Shown here in pieces: positions 18,182 to 25,299 of a stretch of DNA of 64,000 nucleotides (positions are counted from its first letter, which is position 1; the number at the start of each line of letters is the position of its first letter). The position numbers were made by a program, and so were the translations under genes. The DNA is from an uncultured Prevotellaceae bacterium (GTDB taxonomy: Bacteria > Bacteroidota > Bacteroidia > Bacteroidales > Bacteroidaceae), in assembly GCA_900313615.1 (NCBI GenBank), contig OMRP01000001.1, positions 186,001 to 250,000 on the forward strand, in the 5' to 3' direction. The notes below the pieces were generated by a model. The model was not told where the DNA came from. It saw only the letters and a list, made by a program, of their open reading frames with translations, and did not search any database.

Positions 18182-18688
18182 ATGAAAAGGTTTATTCTTA
18201 CCATATTGACCATGTTTGTGACCATTGCCACTTTCTCGCAGATACTTATCGATGAGAAACGTGATGGCAAACGGGTAGTGTCGACGAAATCTGCAGTGCT
18301 CACGCCACAGGGGAAGAGTCCGTTGGTATATATTGGCTATTCGGTGAAGATTGAGGGCAAGCAGAAAGCGTACTATCTTACCGTGGGTATCAAGAGCACC
18401 CAACCTATCACCCAAGTGAATGCTGGCGACAAACTGTTGCTCAAGGTGGGAGAGAAGGATGTACTCAAATACACAGCCATGGCCAATGGCCAATTCTCGC
18501 AACAAGGAAAGGTGTATTATTCGTATAGCACATATCGTGTGGAGCGTTCGGAGCTGGAACGTATTGCTCGCGCTAGCCGTATGCGTATTGGCATGTCGGG
18601 AGGACGGTCTCTTGATGTGGATGTGGAGGCTACTGGTCATCGTGATGCCTCACGCCAACTCGCCGCTCTCTATGAGCGTGTGCAATAA
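18182..18688 (+). CDS. Secreted hypothetical protein
   Basis: A 168-residue protein that I do not recognise. ATG 18182 (MKRFILTILTMFVTIATFSQ) gives a clean signal peptide, while the upstream ATG 18149 would add 11 charged residues and lies inside an inverted repeat. The mature part looks beta-rich (PLVYIGYSVKIEGKQKAYYL) without cysteines or catalytic motifs. The next gene is 141 bp downstream across a low-complexity AACTC repeat tract, so co-transcription is uncertain. Likely periplasmic or envelope. Confidence 0.6.
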   Translation: MKRFILTILTMFVTIATFSQILIDEKRDGKRVVSTKSAVLTPQGKSPLVYIGYSVKIEGKQKAYYLTVGIKSTQPITQVNAGDKLLLKVGEKDVLKYTAMANGQFSQQGKVYYSYSTYRVERSELERIARASRMRIGMSGGRSLDVDVEATGHRDASRQLAALYERVQ

Positions 18689-18829
18689 CTCATAAACACA
18701 CAAACTCAATAGCTCAAAAACTTAAGAACTCAAAAGACTCAAGATCTTAATAGCTCAAGAACTCAATAGCTAAAAAACTCATAAACTCAATAACTCATAA
18801 ACTCAAATAAACTTAAGAACTCACACGCC
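18684..18829. repeat. Low-complexity AACTCAATAGCTC/AACTCATAAACTC tract
   Basis: About 145 bp made almost wholly of variants of AACTCAxxA (AACTCATAA, AACTCAATAG, AACTCAAAA). The same kind of tract precedes the LuxR-hemerythrin gene (36121-36183) and follows the rfbA start (12440-12507). No ORF or structure is seen in it. Confidence 0.75.
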
Positions 18830-19813
18830 ATGAAGAAAAGGCTCATTTTCTGCCTCGTCTCTTTGTGTGCCTCTATACTACAGGCGGCTAACGGATTCGT
18901 TGTGCCGCCTTTTCTCGTGCCAGGCGACACGGTGGCTATCATCTCGCCGTCGAGTGAAGCCACACAGGAGATGGTCGATGCGGGAAGTCGTGCTTTAAGG
19001 AAATGGGGATTGGTACCGATTGCTGCTCCCAACGTGCTCAACTCGTGGCATGGTTATGCCGGCACCCCACAACAGCGACGCGATGACCTGCTTTGGGCTT
19101 TACGCAATCCTTCTGTCAAAGCTATCATCGCCACGCGGGGTGGCGACGGAGCACCTCAAATGTTGGCGGAGTTGCCTGTAGACTCTTTCGCCAGGTATCC
19201 AAAATGGATTATCGGTTTCAGTGATGTCACGGCATTGCTCTGCGCTGAGGCGCGTGCCGGCGTGATGTCTGTTCATGGGAGTATGTGTGAGGCCTTGGGT
19301 TATGAACAAGCGGAAGACACGGTGAGCCGTGCCGTACATGATATGCTTTTCGGAAAAATGCCCGTCTATCGTGTACCAGCCAACAGCTACAACCATAGAG
19401 GAGTAGCCACGGGAACGCTCGTGGGCGGAAATATGTCGGTGTATGGTGGATTGGTGGGTTCACCTTTCGATATTCTCGATATCGACAACATCATTCTGTT
19501 CATCGAAGATACGGGTGAAAATATGTCACACGTAGCCCGTATGCTCCATATGCTTGAACTGCGGGGTGTTTTGGGACGCCTCAAAGGACTTATCGTTGGG
19601 AAATTCTCAAAATATAAAAAGCCTGACCAAGGTTTTGAAGACATGTATCACATGCTTAGCACCTTCTTAAAAAAATATCCTGACCTCCCGGTATGCTTCG
19701 ACTTTCCCGTCGGTCATGCACACCTCAACAATTTCCCCATGATGGTAGGTGCGCAGGTGCAGCTTGAGATAAACTCTTCGCAAACCACCCTGCGCTTTAT
19801 CAATCCTAACTAA
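18830..19813 (+). CDS. LD-carboxypeptidase (S66 family, LdcA/MccF-like)
   Basis: A 327-residue exported serine peptidase. The S66 triad is readable: nucleophile Ser131 in GFSDVTAL, Glu226 in FIEDTGEN and His296 in VGHAHLNN. An N-terminal signal peptide (about residues 1-19, ending LQAANG) implies a periplasmic location, unlike cytoplasmic E. coli LdcA; the role is probably trimming L,D-linked D-Ala of peptidoglycan tetrapeptides. An MccF-like immunity activity is possible but no microcin genes are seen. A terminator follows 50 bp after the stop. Confidence 0.88.
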   Translation: MKKRLIFCLVSLCASILQAANGFVVPPFLVPGDTVAIISPSSEATQEMVDAGSRALRKWGLVPIAAPNVLNSWHGYAGTPQQRRDDLLWALRNPSVKAIIATRGGDGAPQMLAELPVDSFARYPKWIIGFSDVTALLCAEARAGVMSVHGSMCEALGYEQAEDTVSRAVHDMLFGKMPVYRVPANSYNHRGVATGTLVGGNMSVYGGLVGSPFDILDIDNIILFIEDTGENMSHVARMLHMLELRGVLGRLKGLIVGKFSKYKKPDQGFEDMYHMLSTFLKKYPDLPVCFDFPVGHAHLNNFPMMVGAQVQLEINSSQTTLRFINPN

Positions 19814-19860
19814 TTCATTGGTTCTGGTGCATCTGCAACAGAACTAACGTCTATTGTTTC

Positions 19861-19905
19861 CTTCTTCCTTCATAGCAAGCGGTGCTTGCGAAAGAAGATT
19901 TTTTT
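19861..19905 (+). terminator. Intrinsic terminator after the LD-carboxypeptidase gene
   Basis: GCAAGC (19875-19880), loop GGT, GCTTGC (19884-19889), extended by outer CTTC/GAAG pairing and followed by a seven-T run ending at 19905. It lies directly against the end of the convergent gene. Confidence 0.75.
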
Positions 19906-20419
19906 AATTCTTGAAGAAAGTGTCGAGATAACGGTTGATGTCGGCCATGGCTTTCCGGTAATCGGCATAATCTTCCAACCGTTCTTTGTCGTCGGTCCAG
20001 AAATCCATGTCGCCCTGGCTGACATAAGTGTGCGTACGACCACATTCAGCCTCGAGATACCAACTGCCTCTATTCTGCCTGCCCATACGCAGTGAACGAC
20101 GTGTGCGGTAGCGATAATCGGCTAAGTAGAGGTTGGTGTGCTCAATGCGCTTCTTCACCTCCTCAGATACGTTGGAATTAACGTGTATGGTGTCGAAGCG
20201 GTTGGCTGTCTGGCGTACCAGATAGTCCTGCGTGAGGTGATAATACGTGCTGGTGCGGTCAGTGGTGGAGTCGGTCTTCTCCCAATAGATATACGATGAC
20301 AGATGCTGTCGGGCGATAGGGTTGGGACGTATGGCACGCTGGGCGGCACACTCTTCGGTGTAGAACGTCATGGCAGCCAACAGGGTCATGAACGTGGTGA
20401 TGAATCGTTTCATATGCAT
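19904..20419 (-). CDS. Secreted hypothetical protein downstream of a C10 protease
   Basis: A 171-residue protein that I do not recognise. The N-terminus (MKRFITTFMTLLAAMTFYTE with AAQ) is a signal peptide; ATG 20413 is an equally good start. The mature protein is rich in Tyr, Arg and Asp (YLADYRYRTRRSLRM, YADYRKAMADINRYL) with no catalytic motif. It starts 6 bp after the stop of the large C10 protease gene and is therefore almost certainly co-transcribed. Many C10 proteases are paired with small inhibitors of the staphostatin/Spi type, so an inhibitor or partner role is possible, but I cannot show it. Confidence 0.65.
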   Translation of the reverse strand: MHMKRFITTFMTLLAAMTFYTEECAAQRAIRPNPIARQHLSSYIYWEKTDSTTDRTSTYYHLTQDYLVRQTANRFDTIHVNSNVSEEVKKRIEHTNLYLADYRYRTRRSLRMGRQNRGSWYLEAECGRTHTYVSQGDMDFWTDDKERLEDYADYRKAMADINRYLDTFFKN

Positions 20420-20425
20420 GTTTTC

Positions 20426-23400
20426 TTAATGGGTTGTTTTCTTTCCGTTGATGATATAGATGCCGTGGGGCAGTGAATGAAGGTTGTCTGTTGTCCCTAC
20501 ACGCTGTCCCTGTAGGTTATATATGTAGCCGCCATCCTTTGTGGTGTTGCTTTCTATCGTAGTAATGTCAGTGCTCACGTTGAAGGGGAAAAGCAAAGAC
20601 AGCGTTGTCTTGCCCACTGTGGTATTCAAATAGGTGCGGAAGGGTGGTACTTCTTTGGGTGAACTACTGTAGACCATCTGTTCTCCAACCATCGTGAACA
20701 CCTCCCAAGGTGATATCTCTTGCCATGCACCTTGAAAGAAACTGCCGTCGTCCATTATATGACAGTAATTGCTGTCATGGGTAGGCTTCAAGCGAGTTTG
20801 CTTCGTCATGTAAAACACCAGCTCCTCTCCTGCGGATCTATCTCCTACATATATAAAATAAGGATGCAGTTCTTCCATCTGATCGACCACACCGAGACTG
20901 ATGCCCGCCTCGCTTACCGATGTAGGTTGGAACAAGTAGAAATCGCTGTTGTCCTGGTCGGATGTGGCCCATCCTATGTTTTCACCAGTAATCGTCTTCA
21001 CGTTGGTGGGTGCAAAAGGCAACATCAGCGTCTGCCATCCTCTTGTGACGTGGTGGTAATAGATGTTGTCGGTCTGTATCGTGGTAGGAATGAGATAGGG
21101 GTGTCCGTCGTATAACTCTATCTTACCTGTTAGCCCTTCCCGACTCACCACATTATGTCCCGCTAGTCCAGTAGGCACCGCGTCACCTAGCAGGTAAATG
21201 GTATTCGGGTTCTGGTTGGCTATTACATCGTTCTTATAGGCCGTGCTCAGCTCTGCCGCCAACACGTCCTCGGGGACGCTGATGACGTTGGCTGCGGGGA
21301 TGCCTCTTATCGTGCCGTCGCCGTGCCAGAAGGTGGCGCCCTTGGCACACTTGAACTCGTCGCTGGTAGTCAGCACTGGTTCCTTGCCATCCCTGTGCGT
21401 CAGTTCTATCTGCAATGGGCGGTTGCGCATGTTGGCTGTAATGTTTATCTCCATGGGGATGCTGACAGCCTCGCCTGGGGCGATGTCTGCGATGAAACGT
21501 TTGCTGTTGCTCGTCCTGTCGAGGTTGATATCGCGAAGGTCAGTGTCAATGCTGTAGTGATAAACGCCCGTACCTTTGTTCCTGATGTTCAGAGTATAGA
21601 AGATTTTTCCACCATAAACGGTGTTGCCGGCATCTTCAACGGTCATGTTCTGTATCTCTATATCATTCTCTAGTTTTGCACCTTCATTGGTGCCGTTGCT
21701 GTAGAAATAATTGTTTTCATACTGGTCAACACTCAAATAATAGATGTCGGCATCGGTCAGTCGTTTGTCGCTCGGGAGGTATAGGTAGATGTTGCACGTC
21801 TCGCCGGCGGCAATGGCCACTTGCTCTTCCGCGATGGTCTGGTCGTCGGTGTACAACCTCACAGTGCCATTGAACTCCTCGTGGGGGTTGGTTAGGTTCA
21901 CTGTCATCTTACTGCCACTGATGGATACATCGTTCACCTGGAAGTCGGCCAAGGGCACTGGCGCGAGTGTCATCTCGTTGCCATCGATGTGTACTCGGAT
22001 GAAATGACGGTCGGCACCGCGGTCCTTCTCCCATTTGTTTTTGTCTATATGGGTGCTGATGGGGCATATCTCATAATCGCCATCGGCTAGGTTGGCACCG
22101 AAGGAGAGGGTGGGGGATTGCTCGAATACTTGGGTGGGCCAGAGATGTACATCTTGACTGTGGAGGACGGCTACCATCTCGTCACCTTGGAACAGTCCGT
22201 AGCCACAATTCGAATAATAACCTTGGCCCGTGCCGTTGGCTATCCATTGGCGTATGGCGATGCCGCTGAAGTCTTGTCCTGTGTCGGTACGAGTGAAATG
22301 TGCCTGTTCCAAGCTCGGACGTTCGGCGGCGCTGAGCACACGCACATTGGGGCGGTTCGTTTCCACTTCCTCGGGACTCCATCCGATAATGGCGCTTTGG
22401 CTGATACTGAAACGGTCCGATGTGCTACTGCCGCCGATACCGCTGCCATCGGGGTCGAGCAGAGAGATACGGTAATAACCATCGCAATAACCGCCCCACC
22501 CCCAGTTGATATGGTACATGCCGGTTCCGTCATAGCCATCGCACACGAAGGCGTGACCTTCCCAATTACATGTGTAGCCTGTGTAGAGCACGGGGCGCTG
22601 GGCCCTCAACTCATCCAAGAGCAACTCGTCCCATTCCCCCATAGAGAAATCGGCGCGATCGGCCACCCATGCGCTGTTGCTGTAACCGAAATATTGGTTG
22701 ATAATCCAGGGGAGGATATAGGTCTGCGCGCCACTGCCACTGGGCGTATAATCCATCTCGATGGCCTGCCCCAGATACAACATCAGTTGTGCCACCGCCT
22801 CACGACTTGCTTGGCCCGAACCATAATTGTAGCTGTTCTTCATGTTATCCCAGTCGAAGGTAGTGCAGGGCAATTCGGGTCTGGTGTATGAATTGCTGTA
22901 ACTGGTGTATGCCGGGATGGCGGCAGTGGCATCTTGTGGCCAGCGGTGGTAATACATCACCTGGGCCATGGCGGTGGCCACACAACCGGTAGGACAGTTG
23001 TCGGGACAGTATAAGTTGTAGGGGTAGTCCTGATTCCAGCGCGTGGTTAACAATGGCGCTATCACCTCCGTCGATGCTGTATGGGCTGTCTGTTGCTCCA
23101 CCTCTTTGTCGTCCATCTTGTCGATGGCTGCTTCGTAGGTGCGCAACCAAGACCGCATATTGTCGGGCATGCGGTTGGCGTCGAACGTTCCTTCGTCGCA
23201 GTAACCGAGAATGCTCTCCGTGCGGTCGTCACCTGAAACGATGACGAAACCTTTCTCCTTTGGTTGGGTATAGATGTAGTAATAACAACCTTCTCCGCCC
23301 GTCCGTTCTTTCTGGTAGGCCAACGTAGGCACTCCTTGTGATAGGCTACGGCTATTCATAAAAGCTTGCACCTGCAAGGCAGCTTTTTTCGGTGTGATGG

Positions 23401-23461
23401 GACCTGCCAAGGCGGTCATCACACCGACCAAAAGAACTAAAACTATGGTTATTCTTCTCAT
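20426..23461 (-). CDS. C10 family (streptopain-like) cysteine protease, large secreted form
   Basis: A 1011-residue secreted protein. Start ATG 23461 (MRRITIVLVLLVGVMTALAG) gives a signal peptide and follows its promoter; the open frame upstream to 23575 lies before the transcription start. A pro-domain (about 20-130) precedes the catalytic domain with Cys160 in PTGCVATAMAQVM and His303 in GHAFVCDGYD, followed by HINWGWGG. The long C-terminal part (about 400-980) has beta-rich repeats. The end IYNLQGQRVGT followed by LPHGIYIINGKK is shared with the other C10 protein and the BspA-like protein here, and may be a sorting or anchoring signal. Likely role: protein digestion or host interaction. 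Confidence 0.9.
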   Translation of the reverse strand: MRRITIVLVLLVGVMTALAGPITPKKAALQVQAFMNSRSLSQGVPTLAYQKERTGGEGCYYYIYTQPKEKGFVIVSGDDRTESILGYCDEGTFDANRMPDNMRSWLRTYEAAIDKMDDKEVEQQTAHTASTEVIAPLLTTRWNQDYPYNLYCPDNCPTGCVATAMAQVMYYHRWPQDATAAIPAYTSYSNSYTRPELPCTTFDWDNMKNSYNYGSGQASREAVAQLMLYLGQAIEMDYTPSGSGAQTYILPWIINQYFGYSNSAWVADRADFSMGEWDELLLDELRAQRPVLYTGYTCNWEGHAFVCDGYDGTGMYHINWGWGGYCDGYYRISLLDPDGSGIGGSSTSDRFSISQSAIIGWSPEEVETNRPNVRVLSAAERPSLEQAHFTRTDTGQDFSGIAIRQWIANGTGQGYYSNCGYGLFQGDEMVAVLHSQDVHLWPTQVFEQSPTLSFGANLADGDYEICPISTHIDKNKWEKDRGADRHFIRVHIDGNEMTLAPVPLADFQVNDVSISGSKMTVNLTNPHEEFNGTVRLYTDDQTIAEEQVAIAAGETCNIYLYLPSDKRLTDADIYYLSVDQYENNYFYSNGTNEGAKLENDIEIQNMTVEDAGNTVYGGKIFYTLNIRNKGTGVYHYSIDTDLRDINLDRTSNSKRFIADIAPGEAVSIPMEINITANMRNRPLQIELTHRDGKEPVLTTSDEFKCAKGATFWHGDGTIRGIPAANVISVPEDVLAAELSTAYKNDVIANQNPNTIYLLGDAVPTGLAGHNVVSREGLTGKIELYDGHPYLIPTTIQTDNIYYHHVTRGWQTLMLPFAPTNVKTITGENIGWATSDQDNSDFYLFQPTSVSEAGISLGVVDQMEELHPYFIYVGDRSAGEELVFYMTKQTRLKPTHDSNYCHIMDDGSFFQGAWQEISPWEVFTMVGEQMVYSSSPKEVPPFRTYLNTTVGKTTLSLLFPFNVSTDITTIESNTTKDGGYIYNLQGQRVGTTDNLHSLPHGIYIINGKKTTH

Positions 23462-23488
23462 GAAAAGGGAATAAATCGTATTATTTTG

Positions 23489-23519
23489 CAAATTTACATG
23501 AATTATCCGAAACGTCAAA
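23489..23519 (-). promoter_or_regulatory. Bacteroidetes-type promoter of the C10 protease gene
   Basis: Minus strand TTTG (23516-23519), a 19-bp spacer and TAAATTTG (23489-23496), 28 bp before ATG 23461. Divergent from the promoter of the PurF-like gene. Confidence 0.7.
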
Positions 23520-23563
23520 GGGAAAAAGGTGAAAAGTTTTTGATTTAAATCAACCCTTTCTTC

Positions 23564-23594
23564 TTGCATATTCATAGGAAAAAGCGTAATTTTG
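23564..23594 (+). promoter_or_regulatory. Bacteroidetes-type promoter of the PurF-like gene
   Basis: TTG (23564-23566), a 20-bp spacer and TAATTTTG (23587-23594). It overlaps the first ATG of the long open frame (23592), so translation must start downstream, at ATG 23655. Confidence 0.65.
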
Positions 23595-23654
23595 CACTCT
23601 CAATCCAACGCATCAATGAAAGGTGCGCTGAATTTTCATTACAATTTCTACATT

Positions 23655-25064
23655 ATGGGCGGCTTCTTTGGTACCATCGCTAAGAAAGATTGTGTAAACG
23701 ATTTGTTTTACGGAACTGACTATAACTCGCACCTTGGAACGAAACGTGCAGGTATGGTTACCTTTGACCGGGAGATGGGTTTCTTCCGTTCCATCCACAG
23801 CTTGGAACGTAACTATTTCAGGTCGAAGTTCGAGGATGAACTTGACCATTTCATCGGTCCACAAGGTATAGGGGTCATCAGCGATACCGACCCGCAGCCC
23901 ATCATCGTCAACTCCCACCTCGGACGTTATGCCGTGGTTACAGTGGCGAAAATCAATAATGTTCGTGAGATTGCCACGGAGTTGCTTACCGAAAGGATGC
24001 ATTTTAGCGAGATGTCTGCCAACAACATCAACCAGACGGAGTTGGTGGCCATGCTCATCAATATGGGCAACACCTTTGTCGAAGGCATCAATAATGTTTA
24101 CGCCAAGATAAAAGGGTCGTGCTCGATGCTCGTGCTTACAGAAGATGGCATCATTGCCGCTCGCGATATCCTGGGACGAACGCCCATCGTCATCGGTCGC
24201 AAGGAGGATGCCTATGCCGCCTCCTCGGAGTCGTCGGCCTTCCCAAATCTCGGTTATACTACCGTACGTGATGTTGGACCAGGTGAGATCGTCCGTCTTA
24301 CGGCAGATGGCATCGAGGTGATGCAGCAGCCGTTCTCTCGTTGCCAGATATGCTCTTTCCTTTGGGTATATTACGGCTTTCCTTCAAGCGACTACGAAGG
24401 GGTGAATGTGGAGTATATGCGTGAGAGAAATGGTGAACTCATGGGGCGTGAAGACCATACCGAGGCTGACTGTGTTTGTGGCATTCCTGACTCGGGTGTG
24501 GGAATGGCATTGGGTTATGCCGTGGGTGCCAAAATACCTTATAAACGTGCGGTGCTGAAATACACACCTACCTGGCCACGCAGTTTTACTCCCGAAAACC
24601 AGTCGAGGCGCCGATTGGTAGCGAAGATGAAACTGATACCCAATCGAGCCATCCTAAACGGCAATCGCGTGGTGTTCTGCGACGACTCCATCGTGCGCGG
24701 CACCCAATTGCGAGACAATGTGAAGATGTTCTTCGAATATGGCGCAAAAGAGGTTCACGCACGCATCTCTTGCCCGCCTTTGGTTTATGGATGTCCGTTT
24801 ATCAACTTCACCACGTCAAAAAGCGACTTGGAACTGATAACTCGTCAGATTATCAAAGACTTTGAGGGTGATGCTGAGAAAAATCTTGATAAATATGCCA
24901 CCACCGATTCGCCAGAATATCAGCGCATGGTGGAGGAGATAGCGAAGCGCCTTGGTCTATCTTCACTCAAGTTTGCCAAACTCGAAAACCTCATCGCCTC
25001 CATCGGTCTGCCGAAGGAAAAGGTCTGTACCCACTGTTTCGACGGCTCATCCTACGAGAAATAA
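23655..25064 (+). CDS. PurF-like amidophosphoribosyltransferase homologue without the N-terminal catalytic Cys
   Basis: A 469-residue protein with the two-domain PurF layout: N-terminal Ntn-type glutaminase domain and C-terminal phosphoribosyltransferase domain with the PRPP loop VVFCDDSIVRGTQL (D343, D344). Start ATG 23655 gives MGGFFGTIAKKDCV, so residue 2, the processed catalytic Cys of PurF enzymes (MCG...), is Gly. Cysteines resembling the Fe-S ligands of the B. subtilis enzyme are kept: CQIC, CPPLVYGCPF and the C-terminal CTHCF. It may use free ammonia, depend on another subunit, or have a different role. It is divergent from the C10 protease gene and has its own promoter. Confidence 0.82.
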   Translation: MGGFFGTIAKKDCVNDLFYGTDYNSHLGTKRAGMVTFDREMGFFRSIHSLERNYFRSKFEDELDHFIGPQGIGVISDTDPQPIIVNSHLGRYAVVTVAKINNVREIATELLTERMHFSEMSANNINQTELVAMLINMGNTFVEGINNVYAKIKGSCSMLVLTEDGIIAARDILGRTPIVIGRKEDAYAASSESSAFPNLGYTTVRDVGPGEIVRLTADGIEVMQQPFSRCQICSFLWVYYGFPSSDYEGVNVEYMRERNGELMGREDHTEADCVCGIPDSGVGMALGYAVGAKIPYKRAVLKYTPTWPRSFTPENQSRRRLVAKMKLIPNRAILNGNRVVFCDDSIVRGTQLRDNVKMFFEYGAKEVHARISCPPLVYGCPFINFTTSKSDLELITRQIIKDFEGDAEKNLDKYATTDSPEYQRMVEEIAKRLGLSSLKFAKLENLIASIGLPKEKVCTHCFDGSSYEK

Positions 25065-25157
25065 ACGTTTCTCCCTCATCACCCCTCCTTTCATCTTCCT
25101 ACCCTTTACAGCATAGTCCCTTCTGGGAGGGGGCAAGGGTGAGTATGCCAATCTTTT

Positions 25158-25189
25158 TTTGGAAGAATCAAAATTATTCTTTATTTTTG
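25158..25189 (+). promoter_or_regulatory. Bacteroidetes-type promoter of the second C10 protease gene
   Basis: TTTG (25158-25161), a 20-bp spacer and TATTTTTG (25182-25189). Implies a leader of about 105 nt before ATG 25300. Confidence 0.65.
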
Positions 25190-25299
25190 CATTCGAAAAT
25201 GTGATGACTTGTGGAAAACATGTCTTCATATAACAGTGAGGGCATGGCTTCTCAAGCGTATGAATTAAAAATCTAATAACTTAAATACATTCAACCATT

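Noticed and set aside
18830-19813. Microcin self-immunity (MccF) as the main role of the S66 protein
   Set aside because: A signal peptide places it outside the cytoplasm, and no microcin genes are nearby.
23462-23575. 38-residue N-terminal extension of the large C10 protease
   Set aside because: It lies upstream of and across the promoter, and it would hide the signal peptide.
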